DNA from: Bacillus_AD sp047238185 | GTDB lineage: Bacteria; Bacillota; Bacilli; Bacillales; DSM-1321 | Direction of reading: 5' to 3' | Assembly: GCF_047238185.1 (NCBI RefSeq) | Contig: NZ_JBDFMI010000001.1 | Span: 3,100,001 to 3,164,000, forward strand | DNA: 64,000 nt | Shown here: positions 49,939 to 61,100 of the stretch, piece by piece | Layout: the number at the start of each line of letters is the position of its first letter | Numbering within the stretch: position 1 is the stretch's first letter | Program-made: the position numbers and the translations under genes | The notes under the pieces: model-generated | Told to the model about the DNA's origin: nothing | Database searches by the model: none | What the model saw: only the letters and a program-made list of their open reading frames with translations

Positions 49939-51204
49939 TTAATTGTTATATGTGACTTTTTCTTTAGCAAAAAGCATAAATATCATCCCTACAACCAATA
50001 ATCCTGCACTTAAGTAAAATCCGGTTTGCATGGATCCAGTTGTATCTGCAATTGCCCCGGTAATATAAGGAGCAAGAATAGAACTGGACATACCAATGAA
50101 GTTATAGCTGCTTAGGGTCGTGCCGAGCGATCCTTTAGGCGCATTTTTAGCAACAAATGCCACTAGGATTGGATCAAGAGCCAACTTACCGAATAAACCG
50201 TAACCAATCAAGGCGATAATAAGAATGGTCCGATCCGTCACAAATGCAACTGCAATGATACAAACGATGGCAAGTGGCACCATCGTAAAGACAAATACTT
50301 TGGTACGTTTTAATTTATCTGCTAAACGCGCGAAGATAATGGCACCTGGAATACTTGCCCAAGGAACCAAAGAAGAGATGAATCCAACGCTGCCTCCTTC
50401 AAAGCCCCTTTCCGTTTGCAGGAATTCTGGAAGCCAAGTTACCACTACGAAGAAACCGTATAAGGAACAAAAACACATGATAAATGCCATTAGAAGATTC
50501 CGGTTTTTAAAGATGGAGCCGAGTGAAACCTTTTCCGCTTTTGCTGCTTCTTCAGAAGAATTGGCATTTTGATCTTCCGGACGTATAATTTTCTCTTTTA
50601 AAAACCAAGCAAAGAGTATGGCCATTATAACTGTAGGTATGGTCATTACATAAAAAGGTACCTTCCAATCCATACCGGCCTCTAATACTAAATAACTGCT
50701 TATCAAATAGCCGCCTGAAATACCGAGTGCCTGTCCACTATTGATAATGGCCGTTCCCAAAGTTAAATGTTTTGTAGGAATGGCTTCAGTGGACAATGCA
50801 TATTGAGGCCCGTAATAGGTCCCTTCCCCAATTCCGACAATGAAGCGGATAACCATAAGCATGGCGAAAGATGATACTAAACCAGTCAAACCAGTAAAAA
50901 CCCCAAATATTAAGAATCCTATCCAAATGACCAATTTCCGTCCAAATTTATCCCCCAACATTCCGCCGGGAATCTGGAAAATGGCATATGCCAAGAAAAA
51001 CACACTGTTTATAAGGCCTAATTGCGATTTATTCAGATTAAATTCGTCTGCTATATGGCCCATGATCGGATTTAAGATTGTCCGGTCGGCATACATAAGG
51101 ACCCAGCCTAACGTAAATAACGTAATGACAACCCAGTAATAGTTCTTTGAAACTGGTACTCTTTTTTCTTGTCGTACATGGTTATTTTTATCTGTTAATT
51201 CCAT
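49939..51204 (-). CDS. MFS transporter (ACS-like) of the ureide module
   Basis: 421 aa with 12 predicted helices. Motif A-type loop GDKFGRKLVIWIGF; first helix VVITLFTLGWVLMYADRTIL, then NPIMGHIADEFNLNKSQLGL resembles anion:cation symporters (hexuronate, phthalate, allantoate type). The position between the DUF2877 and carbamate kinase genes suggests it imports the pathway's substrate, for example a ureide or oxamate-like anion. Its start overlaps the end of the DUF2877 gene by 17 bases. AGAAGGAGGGC precedes the ATG. Confidence 0.85.
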   Translation of the reverse strand: MELTDKNNHVRQEKRVPVSKNYYWVVITLFTLGWVLMYADRTILNPIMGHIADEFNLNKSQLGLINSVFFLAYAIFQIPGGMLGDKFGRKLVIWIGFLIFGVFTGLTGLVSSFAMLMVIRFIVGIGEGTYYGPQYALSTEAIPTKHLTLGTAIINSGQALGISGGYLISSYLVLEAGMDWKVPFYVMTIPTVIMAILFAWFLKEKIIRPEDQNANSSEEAAKAEKVSLGSIFKNRNLLMAFIMCFCSLYGFFVVVTWLPEFLQTERGFEGGSVGFISSLVPWASIPGAIIFARLADKLKRTKVFVFTMVPLAIVCIIAVAFVTDRTILIIALIGYGLFGKLALDPILVAFVAKNAPKGSLGTTLSSYNFIGMSSSILAPYITGAIADTTGSMQTGFYLSAGLLVVGMIFMLFAKEKVTYNN

Positions 51205-52063
51205 GTGTAAGCCCTCCTTCTTTTTTGTGTATTACTATCTGTAGAGCAGCCAACAATCCAAATAACGTATCATATCCAGAGCTATGCCCAAATGAAACCA
51301 GTTCTCCACACTTTTTCAACAGATTCTTTCCCTGAAGAGAATGTACGACTTCTATTAAAATGGAGGTCGCAAATCCTTGGCCTGCTGCATGCAAATAAGC
51401 GTTACTGACAGCAGTGGTTTGATAGCCATCCGGTAATTCAACATCTTCCCCGAAAGCCTGTAGAACGACCATCAGCCCTGTTACTAAATCGTCACCGCTA
51501 GGCGTCAAGCCAATTCCTCGGCCCAGAAAGTAGACAGCCCCTTCTGCTGAATTTTCCTTATTTACATATGTATCGATCAACTGCCACAATCTCCTTTGAT
51601 CCTCGGAAAAGTATCTATTGAACTCCAGTGGCAATGAAAATGATAATCCGGTTTTTTTCTCTACATGCCCTTTTCTCATCCAATCCTCCAATTGTGCATA
51701 AGCCTGATACAATTCCAAAACCGTTAAATCGATTTTCGGAATTGATAAAGAGCGTTCTTTCAATTCAAGGAATGTAAGTTGTTTTATACGTGTACTTCCA
51801 TAAAACATGATCTTGCCAGGGTGGAACACGACAACCTCTCCGACTTTTACGCTTTCTGAAAGCAAGCTGTATGCCGCATCATCTAACATGACGCCAAATG
51901 GGATATCAAAGTGGCTTTTATTGCCGAAATAAATCAATTGGTCCCCGATCATGATATTAAAGCAATTATGGAAAATGCTATGGATATGGCCGTATTGCCG
52001 GCCTTTTACCAACTGGGCAGCAATTGGACCAACTGCCGCCCTCGTTGTAATTTTTTGGATCAT
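51188..52063 (-). CDS. DUF2877 protein (AllH/YlbF-like)
   Basis: 291 aa. Contains the DUF2877 hallmark FLGRGIGLTPSGDDLVTGLM and C-terminal GHSSGYDTLFGLLAALQIVI. In E. coli the homologous YlbF (AllH) lies beside FdrA (AllF) and YlbE (AllG), a set connected to oxamate carbamoyltransferase activity in allantoin breakdown. Here it starts immediately after the stop of the fused FdrA-YlbE gene and is translationally linked to the next MFS gene, so all are one unit. Exact catalytic role is not something I can see in the residues. Confidence 0.82.
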   Translation of the reverse strand: MIQKITTRAAVGPIAAQLVKGRQYGHIHSIFHNCFNIMIGDQLIYFGNKSHFDIPFGVMLDDAAYSLLSESVKVGEVVVFHPGKIMFYGSTRIKQLTFLELKERSLSIPKIDLTVLELYQAYAQLEDWMRKGHVEKKTGLSFSLPLEFNRYFSEDQRRLWQLIDTYVNKENSAEGAVYFLGRGIGLTPSGDDLVTGLMVVLQAFGEDVELPDGYQTTAVSNAYLHAAGQGFATSILIEVVHSLQGKNLLKKCGELVSFGHSSGYDTLFGLLAALQIVIHKKEGGLTHGINR

Positions 52064-55060
52064 TTACTCAATGCCCATTTTTTCAGCATATGCTTCCAAT
52101 GCTTTAATAAAGCAATCCAGCGGAGCCCGGACAGTTCCGGCGCCAACCTGTCCGATGCCAGCTTCTTTATGTGCGATACCCGTATTGATAAGCGGAGTAA
52201 TGCCTGTTCTCACGACTTTACGTATATCGATGCCCAGCGGCGTTCCTTTGAAATCCCAAGTAGGAATTGAAAAATTAGGATTATTCGCCAGAACAATTTC
52301 CTGCATTTCATTACTAATGTTCAAGGCATCTTCAAAACCGCCCGCTCCTACAAATCGTGTCACTCCAGGCGCAGCAATCATGGACATCGCTCCGACACCA
52401 ACTGTTTCTGTGATGGCACTATCCCCAATATCCGGGTTGGCATCGGATTGGGAGAAGCCAGTGAAGAATAATCCATTAGGCGTATTGACCGGTGCAGTGA
52501 ACCATTGGTCGCCTAGGCCACTGATTCGGATGCCGAAGTTCTGGCCATTCCGTGTTAGCGTTGTTACAACGCAGCCTTCTTCAATTTGGCGGGCACCGTC
52601 CACAATGGCTTTACCGGCTGCCATCATAATATTCAGGAAGAACTGGTCTGTATCGGCCAAGAATTGGATGACCGCCGATTTCTTTTCTTGTTCAATATCT
52701 AATTCAGTGATCAACGGGCTCATTTCTTTTAAGAATAGTAGACTAGCAGCAATGTTTCTTTGATGGAATTCATCGCCCATTGTAATTGCTTTAGCAATTA
52801 GGACATTTAGATTCAATCCATTTTCCTTTTTACGGAGTGCTTTGCTTATCACAGGGCCAAGAATGTTTTTCATCCACTTAAGACGCTCAATGACTTCATC
52901 GGAATACGCCCCGAAGCGAAGCACTTTACCGATGCCTTCATTCATTGTGCAATACGCCTCATTGCCGTGGACTGTATTCTTCACAACTAAGACAGGCATG
53001 TTGGCAGAAGTAATGCCGCCCATTGGGCCAACCGCTCTTACAGAATGGCATGGAAGAAATTTGACTTCTCCATTTTCCAACTGGCGCAGCGCATCTTCTT
53101 CATTGCTTGCCCAACCTTCAAATAAAGCGGCGCCGATGCATGATCCTTTCATCGGACCGGTCATATCCTGGAATTGGATCGGCGGGCCTGCGTGCAACAA
53201 CACTTTTTCGTTCAATTCAGGTATAACTGTATGTGCTGGAACCACATCTGTTAAAAATGGGGCTGCTTCTTTGAAGCGTTCGATCACACGTTGGTTTTGT
53301 TCCACTAATCCCGGCAGCTTCTCTAATTTATTCAGCAGCTTTATTAAATGCCTATTTCCATTCGCCACTGGTTTCCATTCAAATTGAACCGCTTTGCCTC
53401 CATGTGAAATGATGGGAGCCGTAAAACTTTTGACGCCAACATTGATTACACGCGGCATATTATTTAACAGTTCTGATACGTGAGAGCTAGGTGCAGGCAC
53501 TTTTATCTTCTCCACTGATCCTCTATGCGTTGAAATCGGTTCGTGGCTGATCTCTTTTCCGATTAAATGAAGAGCCGTTAGTACAGCTGCTGTATTGCTT
53601 TCACAAACAATAGCGCCAGCTTCTTTCAATGTTTGTTGCGCTTGATCATATTGTTGAGGGTCTTGTGATGTTCCGCACACAGTTGTCACAAAAACCAACT
53701 CTCTTCCAGACTCTTTAGCCTTTTGGCGAGCCTCCATAATCGCAGGGGATAAAACGCCTGCCATATCAGGGTGCGATCCATAGCCCAGCACGACATCCAA
53801 TAAAATGACAGCAGTTGCTGGATCTTCACTGGATTGATGGATAAATTCAATTCGTTTTTCCGGATCAATCATAGGGTGAGGCTTTCCTTGGGTGTATATA
53901 TCATCACCAAGGTCAACAACTTCAAACCCTTCTGTCTTCAATACATATCCTTCTTCTTTAATGAGTCCTCCAAGCCCTAGGGCATCAGAGATTAACATGC
54001 CTGCCTCAGATGCCAATGTTCCACCCGAATAAAGCCCCTTAATGGTCACTTGATCGTCTTGAAGGTGGATATCGTCCACTTTAGGTATATTCACCAAATA
54101 TTTAGAAGCAATTTCTCTTCCAGATGCTAGATCCATAGCCATTTGGGCTGTCTCTTCCAACGTATAGGCCAAATGCACATTTTCAAGATGATATTCAGGC
54201 TTTTCACCTAAGAAAATGGCGACTACAGGCTTAGATAGGCTATTCAGCAATTGGACAACTTCATCTCTCACTTCCTTTGCAGGCGGTTTAGAGATAACTG
54301 CAATCACCTCTGTCGGTTCATGGGCTTCCAAGCCAAGGATGGCATCCTTCATGGTTACAGCGCCGATTGCATCTGATAAATCGCGCCCTCCTGTGCCGAT
54401 GGCGTGAACAACACCGCCGCCTAAACGGTCAATAATCGTGCTGACTTCCTGGATTCCTGTACCGGATGCCCCTACTATTCCGATATTTCCGGCTTTCACA
54501 CTATTGGTAAAGGCGAATGGCACACTGGAGATGATGCCTGTCCCACAGTCCGGCCCCATAACAAGAAGGCCCTTCTCATGCGCTTTTTGCTTCAGGCGTT
54601 TTTCATCTTCAATTGGCACATTATCACTGAAAACAAAGGCATGAAGTCCATTATCAATAGCATTTTCAATTTCTTCAGCTGCATAAATGCCCGGCACCGA
54701 AATTAATGCTATATTGGCATCTGGCATTTCTTCCAATGCTTGGTCCCAAGACTTTACATCCTTCATTGTTTCATCTGTTTTCTTTACGGATAAATCCGCT
54801 AAAAATTCTTCTGCTGTTTGCAGCACTTCTTCTACTTTTGATTGATTCTCTGTATCTACGACTATGACCATATCACTGGGATTAGCTTTTTCTACATCCT
54901 CCGAATAAAGCCCTGATGTTTTAAAAATATCTTTGTTGGCTTCCGTTCCCATCATGATAGAAACTTTATTGACGCCCTCAATGCCCGATACTGCATTTGT
55001 AAGCAGCATTAAATTAATTGAGTCCTGATAATGATTAGGCTTGATTTTTGTATAAATCAT
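52064..55060 (-). CDS. FdrA-YlbE fusion (acyl-CoA-synthetase-like AllF domain fused to DUF1116 AllG domain)
   Basis: 998 aa. Residues about 1-510 match FdrA: IGIVGASGTGIQEVSTIIDR, GGGVVHAIGTGGRDLSDAIG (succinyl-CoA-synthetase alpha-like nucleotide fold), ILLDVVLGYGSHPDMAGVLS and ESNTAAVLTALHL. From about 520 on it matches YlbE/DUF1116: MPRVINVGVKSFTAPI, LLHAGPPIQFQDMTGPMKGS, VGPMGGITSANMPVLVVKN, TRNGQNFGIRISGL, DIGDSAITETVGVG and NTGIAHKEAGIGQVGAG. In E. coli these are two separate proteins. AGGAGGCAATTTAT precedes the ATG. Heads the operon, divergent from the PucR-type regulator. Likely forms oxamate and carbamoyl phosphate from oxalurate, by analogy. Confidence 0.88.
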   Translation of the reverse strand: MIYTKIKPNHYQDSINLMLLTNAVSGIEGVNKVSIMMGTEANKDIFKTSGLYSEDVEKANPSDMVIVVDTENQSKVEEVLQTAEEFLADLSVKKTDETMKDVKSWDQALEEMPDANIALISVPGIYAAEEIENAIDNGLHAFVFSDNVPIEDEKRLKQKAHEKGLLVMGPDCGTGIISSVPFAFTNSVKAGNIGIVGASGTGIQEVSTIIDRLGGGVVHAIGTGGRDLSDAIGAVTMKDAILGLEAHEPTEVIAVISKPPAKEVRDEVVQLLNSLSKPVVAIFLGEKPEYHLENVHLAYTLEETAQMAMDLASGREIASKYLVNIPKVDDIHLQDDQVTIKGLYSGGTLASEAGMLISDALGLGGLIKEEGYVLKTEGFEVVDLGDDIYTQGKPHPMIDPEKRIEFIHQSSEDPATAVILLDVVLGYGSHPDMAGVLSPAIMEARQKAKESGRELVFVTTVCGTSQDPQQYDQAQQTLKEAGAIVCESNTAAVLTALHLIGKEISHEPISTHRGSVEKIKVPAPSSHVSELLNNMPRVINVGVKSFTAPIISHGGKAVQFEWKPVANGNRHLIKLLNKLEKLPGLVEQNQRVIERFKEAAPFLTDVVPAHTVIPELNEKVLLHAGPPIQFQDMTGPMKGSCIGAALFEGWASNEEDALRQLENGEVKFLPCHSVRAVGPMGGITSANMPVLVVKNTVHGNEAYCTMNEGIGKVLRFGAYSDEVIERLKWMKNILGPVISKALRKKENGLNLNVLIAKAITMGDEFHQRNIAASLLFLKEMSPLITELDIEQEKKSAVIQFLADTDQFFLNIMMAAGKAIVDGARQIEEGCVVTTLTRNGQNFGIRISGLGDQWFTAPVNTPNGLFFTGFSQSDANPDIGDSAITETVGVGAMSMIAAPGVTRFVGAGGFEDALNISNEMQEIVLANNPNFSIPTWDFKGTPLGIDIRKVVRTGITPLINTGIAHKEAGIGQVGAGTVRAPLDCFIKALEAYAEKMGIE

Positions 55061-55213
55061 ATAAATTGCCTCCTATTAATGATGAATGAATCATTCCTTA
55101 CATCTAAAATTGTAAAGGGATACATGTTAAAATACATTTGAGGGCTAGGATAAATTATAGGATTTTTTTTATCTCCAGAGGATAAATCCATACGAATGAA
55201 AGAGGTGTAAAAA

Positions 55214-56830
55214 ATGTTAGTGAAAGATTTGTTACAATTACCTTCATTGAAAAGCAGCAAGTTAGTGAGCGGGATATCAGGATTGGATAAAGAAGTAGTC
55301 GATATCATCGTCATGGAAGCCCCTGACATTGAAAGTTGGTCGATCCCAGGACAAGTCCTGATGACAAGTATGTATAATTTTTCAATGTCCCCCCAAGAAC
55401 AATGGACATTCATATCTAAGCTATCTGCCCATCAAATCTCGGCACTTATCATTAAAACAGATAGATTTATTAAAAATATCCCTGAAACCTTTATCGAAGC
55501 CAGCGAATTTTTTAAGCTTCCTATCATTCAGATTGAAAATCATGTGAAGTACAACACAATCATTATCGATGTAATGCAATCTTTATTTAACACAAAGGTA
55601 AAAAGGCTCGACTACTATAGAGAGGTACATAATTATCTGATTAGCCTGACACTGAAGCGATCAGACATAAAGGAAATATTGACTGTTTTCTCGGGACTGG
55701 TAAATAATCCAGTTACTTTTTATAAGGATGACAGTAATGTGTTCACTTCGCATGATTATGTATTGGACATGGTACCGAACGGACAACAAGAAAAAGAGGA
55801 CCATCTCCAAATGCAATTCCCTTACTTTTTCAGAAACGCTACATATCCACAATTGGGCAATGGGATATACAGACAAGTGATTGTACCGATCGAGGTAGAA
55901 CAAATCAGCAAATCGACGCTTCTTATCCATGAAATCAACCGTTCAGTGAAAGACCTTGATTTCATGGCTCTTGAGAATATTGTCACCTTTATCCAAATGG
56001 AGCAATTGCGGGACTTTGCTGTCACGGAAGTGAGGCAGAAATACAAGGATGATATTTTTGATGACCTATTAAATGGCCGTTATTCAACCAATGAACAAAT
56101 AACAGAAAATGCCCGTATCCTGGGATTGTCCATTGAAAAATCCTATCGCATCATTACATGGCGGCTCTTCAAGATGAGCAAAGACTATATAGAGCATAAT
56201 GAAATCCGCCTTGCCTGGAATGTAGCCCAACAAGTACAAAGATACAATTTGAATATGATATATAAGATCCGCACTAATTCCATTGTGTTTATTGCCGACA
56301 CAGATTTAAACGATGAGGAAGTTAAAAAGATCATTCAACAGGTGTTTTCTGCCGTTGCCGATATATATAAGGAGAAACAAATCAAAGTCCAAGTCGGAAT
56401 CAGTTCCCCAGTAACATTAGACACACTCAGCAGTGAATATAATAAATCATTAAAAATTATTGACCACAGCATCCTGTTCGGGGAAGAGAATTTTGTCCAT
56501 TGCTACAGGGACATCGGTATCTATCAACTTTTGGCAATGGCTAAATCAAAAGAGCAGCTCTTGGAACTTGTTCCGCAAAAACTGAAAAAGTTAGAAAAAA
56601 AGGAATTACTGATTACGCTTAAAACCTATTTGGACCATAATCAAAAGTTGAAGGAAACCGCTGAAGCCCTTTTTGTCCATTACAAAACGGTAAGCTATCG
56701 CCTTGAAAAAATTAAACAAATTACGGAGATACGATTTAATAATCCAGAGGAAATATTACAAGTAAATATAGGGCTAAGGATACTACATATATTAGAAAAG
56801 GATCATTTGTCTTTTTGGGATAAAAATTAA
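55214..56830 (+). CDS. PucR-family transcriptional regulator
   Basis: 538 aa. N-terminal PucR domain (about residues 1-125: LVKDLLQLPSLKSSKLVSGI, then IESWSIPGQVLMTSMYNF), central GGDEF-like CdaR/PucR sensor region, and C-terminal helix-turn-helix LLITLKTYLDHNQKLKETAE, then FVHYKTVSYRLEKIKQI. PucR-type proteins typically activate purine or ureide degradation genes. AGAGGTGTAAAA precedes the ATG. Divergently placed 153 bases from the FdrA-YlbE fusion, the usual position for controlling that operon. An inverted repeat AATGAT..ATCATT lies at about 55080-55096 in the intergenic gap and may be its site. Confidence 0.88.
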   Translation: MLVKDLLQLPSLKSSKLVSGISGLDKEVVDIIVMEAPDIESWSIPGQVLMTSMYNFSMSPQEQWTFISKLSAHQISALIIKTDRFIKNIPETFIEASEFFKLPIIQIENHVKYNTIIIDVMQSLFNTKVKRLDYYREVHNYLISLTLKRSDIKEILTVFSGLVNNPVTFYKDDSNVFTSHDYVLDMVPNGQQEKEDHLQMQFPYFFRNATYPQLGNGIYRQVIVPIEVEQISKSTLLIHEINRSVKDLDFMALENIVTFIQMEQLRDFAVTEVRQKYKDDIFDDLLNGRYSTNEQITENARILGLSIEKSYRIITWRLFKMSKDYIEHNEIRLAWNVAQQVQRYNLNMIYKIRTNSIVFIADTDLNDEEVKKIIQQVFSAVADIYKEKQIKVQVGISSPVTLDTLSSEYNKSLKIIDHSILFGEENFVHCYRDIGIYQLLAMAKSKEQLLELVPQKLKKLEKKELLITLKTYLDHNQKLKETAEALFVHYKTVSYRLEKIKQITEIRFNNPEEILQVNIGLRILHILEKDHLSFWDKN

Positions 56831-56914
56831 CTTTCTTTTTAGCAATTTAAGCAATAGCTTTCTATTACTCTATCAATTACTTTAAAGATACAAACGAAAA
56901 AAAGGAGTTTTTTC

Positions 56915-57751
56915 ATGTGCCATTTATATCGTTTTTCACAAAAAGATAATGTACAGTTAACAGCTCGTGTTTACCCCCTCGCCACTGATAAACCGGCCAT
57001 TCTGTATGTACATGGCGGCGGATTGCTTTATGGCAGTAAAGATGATTTGCCAGAACCATATATTCAAGCCTTCTTAGCAGCAGGCTATCCTTTTGTCGCC
57101 TTTGATTATCGTTTAGCACCGGAAGTGGCCTTGCCTGACATTTATTCCGATATTCAGGATGCTATAAAATGGTTCAGCAATCATTGCCGCGAAATCGGCC
57201 TTTCCCATAGTCGTTTTATTTATTTTGGCCGTTCGGCAGGTTCATATTTAACCTTTTTGGCAGCTAACGATCCAAGCCTTCCAAAACCCGAAAAAATGCT
57301 TTCTTTTTATGGGTACCATAGATTGGATTTCAAAGAATTTACCGCGCCTGGATACCAGCATGCCATTTCTGTACCTAAACGCTTAATTGATTGCCTAGTG
57401 GAAAAGGAGCCATTAGTGGATGGACCGATCCAAAAAAGATTCGCATTATATATTTATGCCCGACAGTCCGGCACTTGGATCCAGGAATTACTTCAAGGAT
57501 CATTTCAAAAGATAGATGCCTATCAACTTAAAGAATCCGATTTACAGGCTCTCCCCCCTGTTTTTATCGCGCAATCGAGAGAAGACCAGGATGTGCCTTT
57601 TTACGTAGGGGAGATGCTCCATGACAAAATACCAATCAATGAATTCTATATCGTTGAAAAGGGAGAACATGACTTTGACCGCGATCCTTCCAATAAAATC
57701 GCTTCAGAGGCTTATCGAAGAGCCATTGCTTTCTGCGATTCAAAGGCATAG
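56915..57751 (+). CDS. Alpha/beta hydrolase (HSL-like esterase)
   Basis: 278 aa. Oxyanion-hole motif VHGGGLLYG, nucleophile serine in IYFGRSAGSYLTFLAAND (G-x-S-x-G), acid aspartate in QSREDQDVPFYVGEM and catalytic histidine in KGEHDFDRD. The family hydrolyses short carboxylic esters or amides. AAAAAGGAG lies before the ATG. It follows the PucR-type gene by 84 bases on the same strand and may be part of the ureide unit, but no direct link is visible. Own strong terminator. Confidence 0.85.
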   Translation: MCHLYRFSQKDNVQLTARVYPLATDKPAILYVHGGGLLYGSKDDLPEPYIQAFLAAGYPFVAFDYRLAPEVALPDIYSDIQDAIKWFSNHCREIGLSHSRFIYFGRSAGSYLTFLAANDPSLPKPEKMLSFYGYHRLDFKEFTAPGYQHAISVPKRLIDCLVEKEPLVDGPIQKRFALYIYARQSGTWIQELLQGSFQKIDAYQLKESDLQALPPVFIAQSREDQDVPFYVGEMLHDKIPINEFYIVEKGEHDFDRDPSNKIASEAYRRAIAFCDSKA

Positions 57752-57772
57752 CTAGAATACATATACACGTGT

Positions 57773-57802
57773 AAAAAGCTGATTAAGAAGATCAGCTTTT
57801 TT
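57773..57802 (+). terminator. Terminator after the alpha/beta hydrolase gene
   Basis: AAAAAGCTGAT-7 bases-ATCAGCTTTTTT. Confidence 0.85.
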
Positions 57803-58050
57803 ATCGTTAATGCCTGAAAGCAGCTCCATCAGCACCCTGTCCGTGATGGAGACTCCCCCCTTCCGATTTGATGGTTTTATGCGAGATCCTCACCACAATA
57901 TACTTCTGTATGCTGTTTAGTGGCATTTAAATAATCCATTGGAAAAGGGATAAAGCTCCACGGGAAGCGACCATCATAGAGCAGCAGACACTTGTTCATG
58001 TCAAATGGAGCAATTGTTCCAAACGTATTTCCTCATTATTTTTCCACATA

Positions 58051-58099
58051 ATAAGGCACCCCTGGAGAAAGGAGAAACATCATTCCCCAGGGGTGCCTT
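58051..58099. terminator. Terminator between the hydrolase and GH84 genes
   Basis: AAGGCACCCCTGG and CCAGGGGTGCCTT form a 13-bp GC-rich stem. A T-rich run (TCTCTTTTT) follows on the plus strand; on the minus strand only TTATTAT follows. Confidence 0.7.
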
Positions 58100-58111
58100 G
58101 GTCTCTTTTTA

Positions 58112-61100
58112 TTATTTTAAGGAAGAAAGAGGGACAAAGCCTACTTTATTTGTAGCTGTTTGCACGTATGCCCATTCTCCGACATCATAGCCTATCTTCA
58201 CTTTATCGCCTTTTTTCAGGGTATCGATTTGTTTATACGAATCGGATGGCCCTTTGTGGATTGAAAGAGAATCCTTAATGACAGTCATCTCTTGTTTAAA
58301 TGTTACTTCTTGATTTCCCAATCTTAGGTTAGCATCGATCGCTCTTGCCAGGAAGACAGAAAAATCAGCACGGATCAGATTCAGTTTAGCCCCGAAAGTA
58401 CCGTCCGTCATCCCTTGTGAAATTCCTTTCGACATAAGGGCTTTGGCTGCTTCTGATTGTGTGTTTCCGCTATTATATCCGAATGCTCTGCTGATCATAA
58501 TCGCCATTTCACCGCGGGTCACTTTTTCGTTAGGCTTGAATGAACCGTCTTTGTAACCGGAAAGGATTTTTTTATCCACAGCGGATTGAATGTATCCGGA
58601 AGCGAACATACTTGCCCCGACATCCTTGAAAGATGTTTTTCTTTTTGTCCCATCCAAATTCAATGCACGTCCGATCATTGCGGCAGCTTCCGCACGAGTC
58701 ACTTGCTGATTAGGATTAAAATTTCCTTTTTGGTCTCCAACTGTGATTTTCCCTTGCGCCAAATATTGAATTTCTGTATAAGCCCGATGTGAAGGCCCTA
58801 AGTCTTTAAATGTAATAGTCTCCGCGTTAGACACAGATGTATTTTCAGTGATTACCTCGAAAAGTTCAGGCTGCTTTGAACCGGCAGTGAATTCAATAGA
58901 AATTTCAACGATTTGTTCAGTCTTATTTAGTGTGAACACATTATAGCCTTTGGATAATTTCCCTAATTCAATGTATTTATTCTTATCCGTGCGGGCAATT
59001 ACTTTTGCGTTTGAGATTGTGCGTTCATTTTGGAAAATCTGCACGCGGTTCATTTTTTTGCCTTCAAAAAGGTTATACACCACTTTATCTCCCGCTTTGA
59101 CCTCGCTTTTCGGGATGAACGATGTCTGGATATTATTATCCATCAGGTTATTCAAGCGATGTTCATCATTCAACGGCTTTACCGTAGATAGGAATTCAAC
59201 TTCTGCCTGCGGGTTATTGACAGAGAAATCGGACATACGGAACCATGAGTCCGTACTATCGGTTGCTGTCAATCGCAAATAACGGGCATCGAAGTCAAGG
59301 TCATGCATGTTCAAGCGTTCCGGAATGCTTCCTTCCTTCAATACTTTCCAGCTTTTCCTATCCACTGAATACTCCAGCTTTCCTTCGCGTATGCGGTCAG
59401 CTCCGGAATTCAAGTCAGAGATCAATTGGACATTGCGGATGTTTTTCACTTTGCCCAGATCCAATGTCACATAATCTCCTTTTTGGACAGGAGAGCTTGA
59501 AATAAACGCATGATCTAAATCCCCATCAATGATATAGTTCTTATCATTGTATTGTGGCCACGATGCGGATAAACCTTTCCGGTTTGTTTCTACAGAAAGA
59601 TCTCCTCTTCCCTCTACATGTACAGCCATACTGAAAGATTCCTTCGTATTAGTTGTTTTATCAGCTGTATATTTCACTTGTTTCACAGCAAGAGGTTTTT
59701 TAAGCTCCACTTTATCATTGCCCTTAACAGTAGCAAAGTCGATCCAGTCTCTGCCGTTGATTGTATACGACAGCTTTCCTGAACCGCCGTTTTTCAATTC
59801 AACAGATGAGATATAATTATAGTCTGCAAGTTCGATTGCCGCATAGTCATTTTTCTTGAATTTCACGCCTTTGGCCGTTGAAAGACTATACACGTCTTCC
59901 GTATCTACAACTGTTCTCTTTAGACCTGCTTCTTTTACGCCATCGACATTTGAATGAATGCCGCTTGCAGTCGGACGATTCACCTCGAATTCACGGATAA
60001 ATAGTTCATTATCCTGATCCTCTGTGGCCGTATATTTAATATAGCGTGCCGATGCGTTAACTATTTTGGATATTTCATGGTCACTATTGTTTTGGATAAC
60101 AGCAGTCCATTTCTTGCCATCCTCCGAAATCTCCAAATTGCCCTTCATCATCGTTTGGTCGCTGTTCGTGCGGCCCATATTCATATAAATATTCGTTAGT
60201 TTCTCAACTTTTCCAAGATCAACGGAAATGAAATCTCCCGCTTTGATTGTATTTTTCGAACGGTATGCCGTATCAAGCATGCCGTCCACCATTTTATTCA
60301 ATTCATAAGGGGCCTTCGTATTCAGCCAATCCTCATGCTTTAATGGCTGCAGGTTTTCAGAAACTGAAATGGTATAGTCATACGTTTTTACAGCTTCTTT
60401 TTCTACCCCCTCAAAAAACAGTTCATCCGTTATTGTATTGGCTTTACTAATAAATGCAGCAAGCACTTCATCCGAAATGACAGCAGTTGATTGGTTTAAT
60501 TCTTCTATTTTGACACTTAATTTGGATTTTAAATCCCACCATTGCTGAGTATCCTTATACATCATCGCTACGACCATATCACTGGCAGTAGTAGCTGCAT
60601 CTGCGTATTTACCCAATTTATCAAGCTGCCTGTTGATCTCTTTCATTAATTTAGGATCCTTCAATCCGTTCTTTACTTGTTCAACAGCATTCTTGACATT
60701 CGTAAATTCTTTTTTCAAAGCCGCAATTTCTGCTGTCGGGATAACGCCTTTCTCTACTTTTTCCCAATATGCATCCATGACAGCCTTCATTTCAGGTGCA
60801 TCGGCACGGCCTGTATCCAAGCGGGTGGAATGGTCAGCGAACACCTTGAAGCTATCTTTTAATTCCGTGCCTACAGTCGATTCAATTGCTCTGTCCCAAG
60901 CCTTATTGTAATCATACTTCGCTGTATTCCAAGCATAGTCTGCCCCTGTATGGATGGATATTTTTGATGCTTCTGCAAAACTCATCGGGTTGATGATGAA
61001 GCCGCCGATACTTTCATTTAGATTATTAGGCAAATTATAGATCGGCCCAAGAGCCAGCTTTTCTTCCTTGTAGTCATTTACAGGGTAGTTCCACCATAAT

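Larger units (their letters stand above)
57752..58111. other. Intergenic region with three hairpins
   Basis: Holds the hydrolase terminator (57773-57802), a perfect 8-bp hairpin CTCCATCA/TGATGGAG at 57824-57851, and a long terminator (58051-58099) before the convergent GH84 gene. No gene I can support. Confidence 0.55.
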
